Assembly (NCBI RefSeq): GCF_000009765.2
Contig: NC_003155.5
Span: 4,898,001 to 4,962,000 of the forward strand
Direction of reading: 5' to 3'
Source of the DNA: Streptomyces avermitilis MA-4680 = NBRC 14893
GTDB lineage: Bacteria > Actinomycetota > Actinomycetes > Streptomycetales > Streptomycetaceae
DNA: 64,000 nt
A program made the position numbers and the translations under genes. Position 1 is the first letter of the stretch, and each line of letters starts with the position of its first letter. Under the pieces are notes generated by a model. That model saw nothing but the letters and a program-made list of their open reading frames with translations, was not told the DNA's origin and searched no databases. Shown here piece by piece: positions 23,426-32,451 of this stretch.

Positions 23426-23935
23426 ATGGGGAGACGGATGACCCGACTGCGCGTGCTCGTCTGTGTGTCCGCCCTGCTCGCGGCCGGGTCCGCCTGCGCG
23501 TCGCCCCAGGTGTGCGCTGGGGTCGGCGTCGAGTCGGGCGTGGGCGTGATGTTTCTGCGGGAGGGATACGGCGACCTCGCCGACGCCTCCTACGAGCTGT
23601 GCGCGCGGGGCGAGTGCGCGAAGGGCGAGCTGCGGCAGGAGGACTTGACGCGTGTGCGCCTCGGGCTGCCGGACGACGTGGACCCGGACGGCGGCACGGT
23701 GCGTTTCCGGGTCACCCGCAAGGGCGGCACCAGCCCCGTCATCGACGCGTCCGCCGACGTGAGGCTCACCCGCCAGTCCGACGAGTGCGGCGGCGGCGCC
23801 TACAACCGGGGGCTCGCGTTCACCAAGAAGGGCGGCCTGACCACGAAGATCCCGCCGAGCGTGACGGCGGCGTGGCGCGAGCAGGTGAGGGAGCTCCGCT
23901 CACCGTCCACCGGAGCGACGACCGAGTCTCCCTGA
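23426..23935 (+). CDS. Putative lipoprotein
   Basis: A 169-residue secreted protein. The signal peptide (RLRVLVCVSALLAAGSAC) ends in a lipobox-like LAAGSAC, with the lipidated Cys near residue 24. The mature part is beta-rich with two further Cys (CARGEC). GGAGGGG upstream supports ATG 23426, though ATG 23438 is also possible. The function is unknown. Its end overlaps the convergent HAD gene by 36 bases. Confidence 0.7.
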   Translation: MGRRMTRLRVLVCVSALLAAGSACASPQVCAGVGVESGVGVMFLREGYGDLADASYELCARGECAKGELRQEDLTRVRLGLPDDVDPDGGTVRFRVTRKGGTSPVIDASADVRLTRQSDECGGGAYNRGLAFTKKGGLTTKIPPSVTAAWREQVRELRSPSTGATTESP

Positions 23936-24481
23936 GCCCCCCTCGACCCGGGTGGGCACGGCGAGACCTGGCACGGCGGTACGGAGCCAATCAGCAAGCA
24001 CGGAGAAGTCGCCGTCGGTGAGGCCTTGGGCCGGGTCGACACGGTGCAGCAGCGAGGGTCCTTGGTGCTGCGCGGCGACCCAGAGGCGGTCCATGGCGCC
24101 GATCTCGTCGTCGACCCAGATGAACGGGCGGTGGCCGGCCCACTCGACGAGATGGCGGGTCTTCCAGTGCAGGCCGCGCGGGCCCTCGTGGGTGGAGGCT
24201 TCCGGCCACTCCACCACAGGCAGCCTGGGCAGTCCGATCCGTGGGGCGACGGACTCGTTGGCGTCATTCATCCAGGTCGAGGCCCACACCAGCTCACACC
24301 CCAGTGCCATCAGACGCGGTCCGACGGCCTGGTCGAGCCGCCCCAGCAGCGGGTTCCCCTCGTCGGAGAACGCCACGGAGCCGGCGGCACGGGGCTGGAG
24401 CCGCCGGGACGACGGCCCGAACGGGATGAGGGGTCCGTCGACGTCGAGGAAAAGGACGGGCCGCTCCACAGAGCGGGTCAT
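23900..24481 (-). CDS. HAD-superfamily protein
   Basis: A 193-residue hydrolase-like protein. Motif I is LFLDVDGPL, motif II-like VWASTWM and motif III/IV FIWVDDEIG. The second Asp of motif I is retained, so phosphatase activity is possible. The start MTRSVERP is chosen because the longer frame runs through repeat sequence. Small actinobacterial HAD proteins of this kind have no assigned substrate. It is convergent and overlapping with the lipoprotein gene. Confidence 0.8.
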   Translation of the reverse strand: MTRSVERPVLFLDVDGPLIPFGPSSRRLQPRAAGSVAFSDEGNPLLGRLDQAVGPRLMALGCELVWASTWMNDANESVAPRIGLPRLPVVEWPEASTHEGPRGLHWKTRHLVEWAGHRPFIWVDDEIGAMDRLWVAAQHQGPSLLHRVDPAQGLTDGDFSVLADWLRTAVPGLAVPTRVEGGSGRLGRRSGGR

Positions 24482-24549
24482 GACGGCACGATAACCCTGC
24501 GCGGGGACGGGTGAGCAGCGGAACGCCGGCGCTGAGCCGGGCCCCTCAC

Positions 24550-24641
24550 GGATGCGTCCAAGCACCTCACGGATGCGTCCGAGCCCCCCGGATGCGTCCT
24601 AGTCCCCCACGGATGCGTCCAGTCCCCTCACGGATGCATCC
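24550..24641. repeat. Five tandem copies of a ~21-bp unit
   Basis: ggatgcgtcc starts at 24550, 24571, 24590, 24611 and 24632 (last copy ggatgcatcc), spacing 21, 19, 21 and 21 bp. The last unit is the 3' end of the DUF2000 gene (codons for RMHP and stop), so the array grew by duplication of that gene end. Confidence 0.75.
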
Positions 24642-25108
24642 GGGCCCCCTTCAGCACCTTGTCCACCGCATTGCGCGGCCCGTACACCGCGAGGCCCACC
24701 ACATCCAGTTCCGTCGTCCTTACCGCGCGTACCGCCGCCCTGTTGTCGTGATCGTTGCCCGTTCCGAACAGGTCGGACGTGAACAGGGCGCGAGGGAGGG
24801 CGCGGGTGAGGGCTCGGGTGTGGGCGGCCGTCAGGGTTTCCTTCGAGCCCTCGAAGACCAGGACCGGCTGCCGGAACATCGGGAGGTAGCGCACCCCGTC
24901 CGCGTCCTCGTACGGGTCGCCGATCACTTCCGGGACCTGGGTGCCCAGGCCGCTGACCAGGAACGCGGTCACGTTTCAGGCGCTGCCAGGTCTCCAGGTC
25001 CTCCCGCAGCAGGACGGCGATCTTCGTGTCGAAGCGCGGCGGCGCGGTGGGGGTGACGGGCGTGGTGGGGGTGGTGGGGGCCGGGGCCGCGGAGGGGTCG
25101 TTGCTCAT
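24628..25108 (-). pseudogene. DUF2000 protein gene, frameshifted
   Basis: The first part (PPRFDTKIAVLLREDLETWQ) and the rest (VTAFLVSGLGTQVPEVIGDP through NAVDKVLKGARMHP) are two frames of one DUF2000 protein. They would join if one A were removed from the AAA run at 24974-24976. As given, translation from 25108 runs off frame after about 46 residues. DUF2000 proteins are often encoded beside AraC regulators, as here (25159). Either a recent inactivation or a homopolymer error. Confidence 0.7.
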
Positions 25109-25158
25109 GGTGTGAACACTGCCGAAGCCCGTACGCCGTCGTCTTGTACGTTGTTTGC

Positions 25159-25956
25159 ATGGTGGACCGGCGTGAGATCTCCGCCTGGCGCCCGCGGGTG
25201 CCGGGTGTCGTGGAGGTCTTTCACGCCCACTACACCGAGTACGCCTATCCGATGCACGTGCACGATGCGTGGACGCTGCTGATCGTCGACGACGGTGCCG
25301 TGCGGTACGACCTCGACCGGCATGAGCACGGCACCCCGGACGACACCGTTTCCCTCCTCCCGCCGCACGTTCCCCACAACGGGTCCCCGGTCAGTGAGCA
25401 CGGCTTTCGCAAACGCGTTCTCTATCTCGACCTCAGCCGGCTCGACGCGAGCTTGATCGGGCCCGCCGTGGACGCGCCCGATGTCGTCGATCCCCTGCTG
25501 CGGCTGCGCGTGGGACAGCTGCACACCGCTCTCGCCCACGCCGGGGACGAGCTGGAGGCCGAGAGCCGGCTGGCGTTCATCGGGGAGCGGTTGCGGGGGC
25601 ATCTGCGGCCCCGGGCCGCACAGCGGCAGCGTCCCCCGGACCGCGGCGTCGCGCCCCGGCTGCGTGAGCTGCTCGACGCGCGGCTCGTCGACGGGGTCTC
25701 CCTCGACGAGGCCGCGCGGCTCGTGCACGCGCATCCCGCCCATCTCGTACGGGCGTTCAGCGGGGCCTTCGGGATCGCGCCGCACCAGTACCTGATGTCA
25801 CGGCGGGTCGAGCGGGCCAGGCGGCTGCTGCTGGAGGGGATGCGACCGGCCGAGGTCGCCTCCGCCACCGGGTTCTACGACCAGGCCCATCTCAACCGCC
25901 ACTTCAAGCGGTTGGTGGGGGTGGCTCCCGGCCGCTACCGGAACAGCTCGCGCTGA
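25159..25956 (+). CDS. AraC-family regulator with cupin sensor domain
   Basis: A 265-residue regulator. The N-terminal cupin (about 15-90) has HVHDAWTLLIVDDG and LLPPHVPHNG. The C-terminal double HTH (about 165-262) contains LDEAARLVHAHPAHLVRAFS and ATGFYDQAHLNRHFKR. The ATG lies almost at a probable transcription start, so it may be leaderless. It diverges from the DUF2000 gene, 50 bases away, and is its likely regulator. Its 3' end overlaps the convergent beta-helix gene by 22 bases. Confidence 0.9.
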   Translation: MVDRREISAWRPRVPGVVEVFHAHYTEYAYPMHVHDAWTLLIVDDGAVRYDLDRHEHGTPDDTVSLLPPHVPHNGSPVSEHGFRKRVLYLDLSRLDASLIGPAVDAPDVVDPLLRLRVGQLHTALAHAGDELEAESRLAFIGERLRGHLRPRAAQRQRPPDRGVAPRLRELLDARLVDGVSLDEAARLVHAHPAHLVRAFSGAFGIAPHQYLMSRRVERARRLLLEGMRPAEVASATGFYDQAHLNRHFKRLVGVAPGRYRNSSR

Positions 25957-27683
25957 GCCTCGTACAGGTTGCGCGGGCGTACGACGTCCGTCGTGCCGTA
26001 CAGCTCCACGCGCGCGTGGAGGTCGCCGGTGAAGTCCGGTACGTCGGTCTGGTCGAACTCGGTGACCTCGTTGAGGCCGACGGTGGCGCTGTACGGGGCC
26101 AGCCCGTCGATCTTCATCAGGCCCGCCCGGCCGTTGGTGACGCGGATGTTCCAATGGGCGAAGCGGGCGCCGAAGAGCGGGCCGGCCGACGCGTCTCCGC
26201 CGTGGCGGCCGTTGTTGTTCACCGTGATGTCCGTGCGGACGTTCGCGAACGGCAGGCCGCGGTGGGAGTCGAACGTGCCCATCCGCATCTCGCCCCGTGA
26301 CCAGACGTTGTACGAGGACAGGCCCTCGACGTTGATGCCGTGGAGCTGGGTGCCGGCCGGCGCCGGGACCGTGCGCTGTTCGATCGTGAAGTCCTCGACC
26401 AGGTTGTCGTGCGAGCCCTCGCGGCAGAAGTACGGGTGGTGCGAGCCCCGGCCGGCCACCGTCGTCCGGCGCAGGGTGCAGGAGGAGGCGGCGACCAGGC
26501 CGAAGCCGTTGTCCACATGACGGACGACGACGTCGTCCGCCCAGCAGTCGTACGCGCACTGGAACGCGACCCCGTTGTAGCCCTTGTCGAGGAGATGCGG
26601 GGACTGCGGGGTCTCGACGGCTTCGAGCGTGAGACCTTCGACGCCCGCGCCCGTCAGCGCCTCGACGTGGGTGGTGAGGCGCGGGTCCCACTCCGGGCGT
26701 ACGTCCAGCGGGAGGGGTCGCTCGAACGTGACCTTCCGGCCCCGCACGCGCGCGATGCGTACGGGCCACTCGTAGGGGACGTACGACGTCAGCTTGATCT
26801 TGTCGTCCCAGGAGTACGCCTCCGGGCCCGGGCCGCCACCCGACATGTGCTCCAGGAGGGTATGACCGGCGTCGTCCGCGAGGCGCAGGAGCACCAGCTG
26901 TCCCGGTCTCAGCAGCCGTGCGTCGGCGACCGTCACCGACCAGGAGCCGCGCCGCGCCGGGGAGACCGTCGTCAGCGTCTCCCACTCGTCCCGCCCGTTG
27001 CCCGTCCAGCCCTCGAACGGCCACGCCTTCGCCCTGATCGCTGCGACCAGGGAGTCCCAACGGGCCCTGGGCGCCAGCCAGATCAGCCCGCCCGCCCAGG
27101 ACCACGAGGACTTGTCGCCGCCGTAGCGGGAGCCGTACACGCCGATCAGCTCGGTGAGGTTCTTCGTCGCGTACAGCTTGGTACGGGAGCTTCCGGCGCC
27201 GCGCAGCACCACGTTGTCGTACCCGATGCGGATCAGGTCGTCGATGCGGAAGGTTCCGGGCGGCAGGAGAACCGTGCCACCGCCGGCCCTTCCGGCGGCG
27301 GCGATGGCACGGTTGATCGCGGGGGCGGAGTCGGTCGTGCCGTCCGCCACGGCGCCGTGATCGCGGACGTCGGCCACGACGGGGCGGCGGGGGAAGCGCG
27401 CCGCCCCACGGCGGTGGCCGGACCTGCCCACGTACGGGATCTGCGGGTGGGTGTAGGGGGCGCGGGTGAATTCGTGCCAGAGGGACGGGACTTCGCCGGA
27501 CGGCCCGGAGCCGGATCGGGCGGCGGCGGTTCGCGCGGAGCCGGTTCGCGCGGCGGCGGTTCGCGCGGCGGCGGTGGCCGTGGTGCCGGTCGCGGCGACG
27601 GCCGCCACGGCTATGGCGCTGCCGAGCAGGCCCCGTCTGCTGACGCCCGCGTGTCCCTGGTTTTCCCGGCTTCCCTGGCTCAT
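25935..27683 (-). CDS. Tat-exported right-handed beta-helix (pectate-lyase-like) protein
   Basis: A 582-residue secreted protein. The Tat signal SRRGLLGSAIAVAAVAA lies near the N-terminus and is followed by a low-complexity Ala/Arg/Thr stretch. The mature protein starts the Pectate_lyase_3 pattern VRDHGAVADGTTDSAPAINR and GGTVLLPPGTFRI, then repeated beta-helix coils. It may cleave or bind a polysaccharide. ATG 27683 is preferred over ATG 27701; neither has a strong ribosome site. I do not know the substrate. Confidence 0.8.
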   Translation of the reverse strand: MSQGSRENQGHAGVSRRGLLGSAIAVAAVAATGTTATAAARTAAARTGSARTAAARSGSGPSGEVPSLWHEFTRAPYTHPQIPYVGRSGHRRGAARFPRRPVVADVRDHGAVADGTTDSAPAINRAIAAAGRAGGGTVLLPPGTFRIDDLIRIGYDNVVLRGAGSSRTKLYATKNLTELIGVYGSRYGGDKSSWSWAGGLIWLAPRARWDSLVAAIRAKAWPFEGWTGNGRDEWETLTTVSPARRGSWSVTVADARLLRPGQLVLLRLADDAGHTLLEHMSGGGPGPEAYSWDDKIKLTSYVPYEWPVRIARVRGRKVTFERPLPLDVRPEWDPRLTTHVEALTGAGVEGLTLEAVETPQSPHLLDKGYNGVAFQCAYDCWADDVVVRHVDNGFGLVAASSCTLRRTTVAGRGSHHPYFCREGSHDNLVEDFTIEQRTVPAPAGTQLHGINVEGLSSYNVWSRGEMRMGTFDSHRGLPFANVRTDITVNNNGRHGGDASAGPLFGARFAHWNIRVTNGRAGLMKIDGLAPYSATVGLNEVTEFDQTDVPDFTGDLHARVELYGTTDVVRPRNLYEAQRELFR

Positions 27684-27851
27684 ACCCGCCCACCCTTCCA
27701 TCGGCGTCCATGGATGTGAATGACGTTCATATGTGCGTCGGCGGTGAGCATGCCACGACCGCCCCGACCACGGAAGGGGTCACGCAGAGACTGGAAGGGG
27801 CCGCGCAGGGCCTAAAGGTGCATACGCAGGTTCAGTTGGCCGTACGCAGGT

Positions 27852-28343
27852 TCAGTTGGCCGGGCGCTGGGTCAGGTGACTGAACGCGTCCAGATTGCGC
27901 GTCGACTCGCCGCGGGCCACCCGCCACGCGTACTCCTTGCGGATCGAGGCGGCGAAACCGAGCTCGAGGAGGGTGTTGAAGGAGCCGTCCGCCGCCTCCA
28001 GGACCGAGCCGAGGAGACGGTCGATCTCGTCGGGCGTGACCGCGGCCAGCGGCAGCTTCCCGACCAGATAGATGTCGCCGAGCCGGTCGACCGCGTAACT
28101 GACGCCGTACAGCTTGAGGTTGCGCTCCAGGAGCCAGCGGTGGACGCCCGCGTCGTTCTCGTCGGGGTGGCGGATCACGAACGCGTTCAGCGACAGCGAG
28201 TGCTTGCCGACGATCAGCGAGACCGTGGTCGACAGCTTGCGGGTGCCGGGGAGCTTCACCACGTACGAGCCCGGCTCGGGGCTCTCCCACTCCAGCTCGG
28301 CCTCGCCGAGGACCTGCTCGATGATCGACGCTGCGTCAGCCAT
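27852..28343 (-). CDS. YbjN-domain protein
   Basis: A 163-residue cytoplasmic protein with the YbjN/chaperone-like fold: IIEQVLGEAELEWESPEPGS, TTVSLIVGKHSLSLNAFVIR and NLKLYGVSYAVDRLGDIYLVGK. It overlaps the 3' end of mshA by eight bases and so is co-transcribed. I recall this mshA neighbour as conserved in Streptomyces; no biochemical role is assigned. Confidence 0.85.
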   Translation of the reverse strand: MADAASIIEQVLGEAELEWESPEPGSYVVKLPGTRKLSTTVSLIVGKHSLSLNAFVIRHPDENDAGVHRWLLERNLKLYGVSYAVDRLGDIYLVGKLPLAAVTPDEIDRLLGSVLEAADGSFNTLLELGFAASIRKEYAWRVARGESTRNLDAFSHLTQRPAN

Positions 28344-29673
28344 GGTGGGAGCGTACGCGACGCCGGTGCGCCTGCATCGCCGCCGTGTACACGTCCGCCG
28401 TCGCGGAGGCCGCCGTGTCCCAGCCGAAGCACTCGGCGTGCCGGGCCGCGGCCCGGCCCATCCGGGCCGACAGCGCCGGGTCGTCCGCGAAATCGCGCAG
28501 TACGCGCGCGTAGGCGGCGGGATCGTGCCCCTGGACGAGGAATCCGGTCCGCCCGTCGGCGACCGCGACCGGAAGCCCGCCCACGGAGGCCGCCAGCACC
28601 GGCGTACCGGCCGCCTGCGCCTCTATGGCGACCAGCCCGAACGACTCGTTGTAGGAGGGCATGACCAGGACGGACGCGGCGCGGAACCAGTCCGCGAGCT
28701 GCTCCTGGCCGACCGGCGGCCGGAAGCGCACGACATCGGCGATGCCGAGCCGGGCGGCGAGTTTCTGAAGTCCTTCGGGCTTGGCGAGACCGCTGCCGCT
28801 GGGGCCGCCCACCACCGGGACGACGAGGTTCGACCGCAGCTCGGGGCGCTCGTCGAGCAGCACGGCGACCGCGCGCAACAGCACGTCGGGGGCCTTGAGG
28901 GGCTGGATGCGGCCCGCGAAGAGCGGGATGAGGGCGTCCTGTGGGAGGCCCAGCCGGGCCCGGGCGGCGGCGCGGCCGTCGGCGGGGCGGAAGCGGTCCA
29001 GGTTGACGCCCGGGTGGACGACGGCGACCTTGCCGCGTTCGGCCTCGTAGTGACGTACGAGTTCGTCGGCCTCTTCGGAGGTGTTGGCGATGAGCCGGTC
29101 CGCGGCGGCCACGATCTGCATCTCGCCGATGACACGCGCGGCCGGCTCCGGGGTGTCCCCTTCGGCGAGGGCCGCGTTCTTGACCTTGGCCATGGTGTGC
29201 ATGGCGTGCACCAGGGGGGTGCCCCAGCGCTGGGCGGCGAGCCAGCCGACATGGCCGGAGAGCCAGTAGTGGGAGTGCACGAGGTCGTAGTAGCCGGGGC
29301 GGTGACCGGCCCACGCCTGCATGACGCCGTGGGTGAAGGCGCACAGCTGGGCGGGGAGGTCCTCCTTGGCGAGGCCTTCGTAGGGGCCCGCGTCGACGTG
29401 CCGCACGAGGACGCCGGGGCTGAGTTCGACCGTGGGCCGGAGGGCGGCGGTCGTCGCGCGCGTGAAGATCTCGACCTCGATGTTGATCGCGGCGAGGCGC
29501 TGGGCGAGCTCCACTATGTAGACGTTCATGCCGCCGGCGTCGCCCGTGCCGGGCTGGTGCAACGGCGACGTGTGCACGGAGAGCATGGCGACGCGCCGGG
29601 GCTTGCGGAGCATCCTGCGCCGCGTGGGGGCCGCCGGGGAGCGACGCCCGAGCCTGCTGGCGTACTGGCTCAC
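28336..29673 (-). CDS. mshA: MshA, D-inositol-3-phosphate glycosyltransferase
   Basis: A 445-residue GT4 glycosyltransferase that transfers GlcNAc from UDP-GlcNAc to inositol-3-phosphate, the first step of mycothiol synthesis. It has the N-terminal loop SPLHQPGTGDAGGMNVYI, the central GRIQPLKAPDVLL and the nucleotide-sugar motif ESFGLVAIEA. The GTG at 29673 is set by an AGGAGGA ribosome site. Mycothiol is the main low-molecular-weight thiol of actinobacteria, so its presence supports the taxonomic call. Confidence 0.95.
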   Translation of the reverse strand: MSQYASRLGRRSPAAPTRRRMLRKPRRVAMLSVHTSPLHQPGTGDAGGMNVYIVELAQRLAAINIEVEIFTRATTAALRPTVELSPGVLVRHVDAGPYEGLAKEDLPAQLCAFTHGVMQAWAGHRPGYYDLVHSHYWLSGHVGWLAAQRWGTPLVHAMHTMAKVKNAALAEGDTPEPAARVIGEMQIVAAADRLIANTSEEADELVRHYEAERGKVAVVHPGVNLDRFRPADGRAAARARLGLPQDALIPLFAGRIQPLKAPDVLLRAVAVLLDERPELRSNLVVPVVGGPSGSGLAKPEGLQKLAARLGIADVVRFRPPVGQEQLADWFRAASVLVMPSYNESFGLVAIEAQAAGTPVLAASVGGLPVAVADGRTGFLVQGHDPAAYARVLRDFADDPALSARMGRAAARHAECFGWDTAASATADVYTAAMQAHRRRVRSHHG

Positions 29674-29873
29674 GTGGCGTTCCTCCTCGCTGCGGGCATG
29701 CCGGTCGGGACGGCGTGGAGCGCCCTCCAAGACATGCGAACGCCGGAGCGAGCCGCTCCATTTCCCCTTTGCTCATCTTTGCCGAATCATTACCGCGGAT
29801 CGCTCAACCGTTCGACGAAAGGGTGCGTGAACGCCGGACGTCCCGGAAGCCGGGGCCGCATACCCTCGTACCC

Positions 29874-30692
29874 ATGACAGCCCGCGCAGCCTCCCGCCCC
29901 GTGGGAACGGTGACGCGCGGGACCACGAACCCGAACCGCCTGCGCCGCATGGACCGCTGGATCGCGGCGGCACACGGCGCCGAACTGCGCCGCGCCGCCG
30001 ACCCGGTGGCTGTCGACCTGGGCTACGGGGCCGCCCCCTGGACCGCGGTCGAACTGCTGCTGCGGCTGCGCACCGTCGCGCCCCACGCGCGCGTGGTCGG
30101 CGTCGAGATCGAACCGGCCAGGGTCGCGGCCGCCCGGCCCTACGAGCGCGAGGGGCTCGTCTTCCGGCACGGGGGCTTCGAGGTTCCGGTGCCGGGCCGG
30201 CCGACGCTGATCCGCGCGGCGAACGTGCTGCGGCAGTACGACGAGGACCAGGTCGCCGCGGTCTGGGAGCGGCTGTGCGCCCGGCTCGCGCCCGCCGACC
30301 CGGCGACCGGCTCCCGCGGCGGCCTGCTGGTCGAGGGCACGTGCGACGAGATCGGCCGCCGCCATGTCTGGGTCGCGCTCGGCCCCGAGGGCCCGCGCAC
30401 GGTCACCTTCGCCACCCGCCTCGGCTCCCTGGACCGCCCGTCCGATCTGGCCGAACGACTGCCGAAGGCACTCATCCACCGCAATGTTCCGGGCGAACCG
30501 GTGCACGCGTTCCTGCGTGACTTCGACCGCGCCTGGGCGGCCGCGGCTCCCTACGCCTCGTACGGCGCACGCCAGCGCTGGATCCGTGCGGTCCGCGCGC
30601 TGACGGCGGACTGGCCGGTGACGGACGACGCCGGGCGGTGGCGCCAGGGCGAAGTCACGGTGACGTGGGAGTCGTTGGCTCCGCGGGGCTGA
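29874..30692 (+). CDS. SAM-dependent methyltransferase-fold protein
   Basis: A 272-residue protein with a class I methyltransferase core: motif I VDLGYGAAPWTAVELLLR, acidic strand end VVGVEIEP and motif IV-like LIRAANVLRQYDEDQV. Motif I is altered (GYGAAP instead of GxGxG), and the substrate is unknown. It diverges from mshA with about 200 bases between. I recall the gene as a stable neighbour of mshA in streptomycetes. Confidence 0.8.
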   Translation: MTARAASRPVGTVTRGTTNPNRLRRMDRWIAAAHGAELRRAADPVAVDLGYGAAPWTAVELLLRLRTVAPHARVVGVEIEPARVAAARPYEREGLVFRHGGFEVPVPGRPTLIRAANVLRQYDEDQVAAVWERLCARLAPADPATGSRGGLLVEGTCDEIGRRHVWVALGPEGPRTVTFATRLGSLDRPSDLAERLPKALIHRNVPGEPVHAFLRDFDRAWAAAAPYASYGARQRWIRAVRALTADWPVTDDAGRWRQGEVTVTWESLAPRG

Positions 30693-30759
30693 GCGAGGGC
30701 CCGCGCGACGCCAGTTGGGTGGACCCGAGCCCCACACACCCCGTCTGACCTGCGGGGAA

Positions 30760-30799
30760 CGATCTCCCTGAGTCGTTCGTCACATGGGCGGGGAGATCG
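30760..30799. other. Inverted repeat in the leader of the NlpC/P60 gene
   Basis: Arms cgatctccc / gggagatcg with a 22-base loop, about 135 bases before the NlpC/P60 start. Such hydrolase genes may have riboswitch leaders, but I could not match this one to a known class. Confidence 0.35.
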
Positions 30800-30934
30800 A
30801 CATGCGAAGTGGGGAATGGGGGGAGGGAGTTTCTGCGCCACCAAGTCCGGGCTCTGTCGTTCTGCGCGTCGACATGGCACGATCCCCCAGGCACCCGTAA
30901 GTTACTGACGGTAAATCAGCTTTTGGGGAGAGGT

Positions 30935-32026
30935 ATGGGAACCGGCAAGCGGACCCTGACCATGGCAGCCATCGCCCTGGTCTGCGCGGTCACCGTGCTC
31001 GGCGCACCCGGCGCGGCCCACGCGAGCCCGTCGAAACCGACCCCGACTCCGGCCCCCACCCCCTCCGGCAGCCCAACCCCGGCTGCCGACAAGGAACTTG
31101 AAGAGGTCCGCGGAAAGCTGGAGAAGCTCTACCACGACGCGGCGGTGGCCACGGACGCGTACAACGCGGCCGAGGAGGACACCCAGAAGCAGTCGGGGCA
31201 GATCGTCGAGCTGGCCCGGGAGATCGTCAAGGGTCAGGCGAAGCTGGCCGACCTGAAGGACCGCGCGGGCGCCGCGGCCCGGGCCCAGTACCGCGGCGGC
31301 GGCCTGCCGCCCGAGGCCCGGCTGTGGCTGAGCGAGAACCCGCAGGCGTACCTGGACGGGGCGGGCCGGGTGCGGCAGGGCGAGCACGCGACCAAGGGCC
31401 TGCTCGCCGAGATGACGCGCACGCAGGAGGACTTGCAGCAGTACGCGCGCGACGCCTCCGCCCAGTGGAAGCGGCTGGAGGCCAACCGCAAGGACAAGGC
31501 CGCGGCCAAGAAGAAGGTCAAGAAGCAGATCGCCGCCGCCGAGAAGCTGGAGTCCCAGCTCGAGAAGGAAGAGAAGGAGCGGCTGGCGAAGCTGGAGGCG
31601 GCGGCCGCGGCCAAGGCGCAGACGGCCTGGCTCGACTCCGGCGTCCTCGACGAGATCAACACCAAGGCGTCCGAGCAGGGCAGGAAGGCCGTGCGGTTCG
31701 CGACCGCCCAGATCGGCAAGCCGTACGAATGGGGGGCCGAGGGCCCGAAGACGTACGACTGCTCGGGGCTGACGTCACAGGCCTGGGCGGCCGCGGGCAA
31801 CGGGATTCCGCGCACCTCGCAGGAGCAGTGGAAGCAGCTCCGGCACATCGACGTGAAGGACATGCGCCCCGGTGACCTGGTCATCTACTTCGACGACGCC
31901 AGCCATGTCGGGATGTACGTGGGCGACGGCGCGATCGTGCACGCCCCGCGCCCCGGCCGGACGGTGACGATCACAGGAGCGGGAACGATGCCGATTCTGG
32001 GGGTCGTACGCCCGGACGCGGGCTGA
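30935..32026 (+). CDS. Secreted NlpC/P60 peptidoglycan endopeptidase
   Basis: A 363-residue cell-wall hydrolase. A signal peptide ends at AHA-30/S-31. A long coiled coil (about 50-235, with the run AAAKKKVKKQIAAAEKLESQ) precedes the C-terminal NlpC/P60 domain with the catalytic C276 in YDCSGLTSQ and His in ASHVGMYVG. It cleaves D-Glu to diamino-acid bonds in peptide stems. GGGGAGAGG precedes the ATG. The coiled coil resembles RipC/PcsB-type regulation by other factors. Confidence 0.93.
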   Translation: MGTGKRTLTMAAIALVCAVTVLGAPGAAHASPSKPTPTPAPTPSGSPTPAADKELEEVRGKLEKLYHDAAVATDAYNAAEEDTQKQSGQIVELAREIVKGQAKLADLKDRAGAAARAQYRGGGLPPEARLWLSENPQAYLDGAGRVRQGEHATKGLLAEMTRTQEDLQQYARDASAQWKRLEANRKDKAAAKKKVKKQIAAAEKLESQLEKEEKERLAKLEAAAAAKAQTAWLDSGVLDEINTKASEQGRKAVRFATAQIGKPYEWGAEGPKTYDCSGLTSQAWAAAGNGIPRTSQEQWKQLRHIDVKDMRPGDLVIYFDDASHVGMYVGDGAIVHAPRPGRTVTITGAGTMPILGVVRPDAG

Positions 32027-32122
32027 GGCCGACGCACCGACCGGAGTCCACCGACGGCACACCAAGCCCGTCGGGCGACGGAGGACAGCCCCGCGGGACG
32101 ATCGACCCGCACGCCGGCGGAC

Positions 32123-32194
32123 GCCACCCGCGCCACCCGCGCCACCCGCGCCACCCGCGCCACCCGCGCCACCCGCGCCACCCGCGCCACCCGC
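32123..32194. repeat. Eight perfect 9-bp tandem repeats
   Basis: gccacccgc is repeated eight times in a row. It lies in the 425-base non-coding stretch 32027-32451, which also contains a gcgtt-acgg-aacgc dyad near 32300. I see no gene there. Confidence 0.85.
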
Positions 32195-32451
32195 GGAGCG
32201 TGACGCAGCGCACGTGACCCAGCGCACCCCACTCCGCCGCCCAAACCTCCGGTCACGTGACCTTCGTCATCCCCGGCCGAGGCCCATCCTGTCCAAATGC
32301 GTTACGGAACGCGGCATATGACGGTGGCCGATTGCCGTACCGCACCCCGCCGAGCATTCCGCTGCGGCGGCTGCTACCGCTATGGTCCCCGTCGGTGGGT
32401 CGAGGTCCCTCGCCCCGCCATGCCCTCGGGGGGAGGGAAGGAACCCAGACG

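Noticed and set aside
20858..27683. Secondary-metabolite gene cluster
   Set aside because: A SnoaL-like protein, regulators and an exporter occur in this wider area, but no core biosynthetic enzyme is present.
30693..30934. c-di-AMP (ydaO-type) riboswitch before the NlpC/P60 gene
   Set aside because: Such leaders occur at related Streptomyces hydrolase genes, but the conserved motifs were not visible. Only one 9-bp inverted repeat was found.
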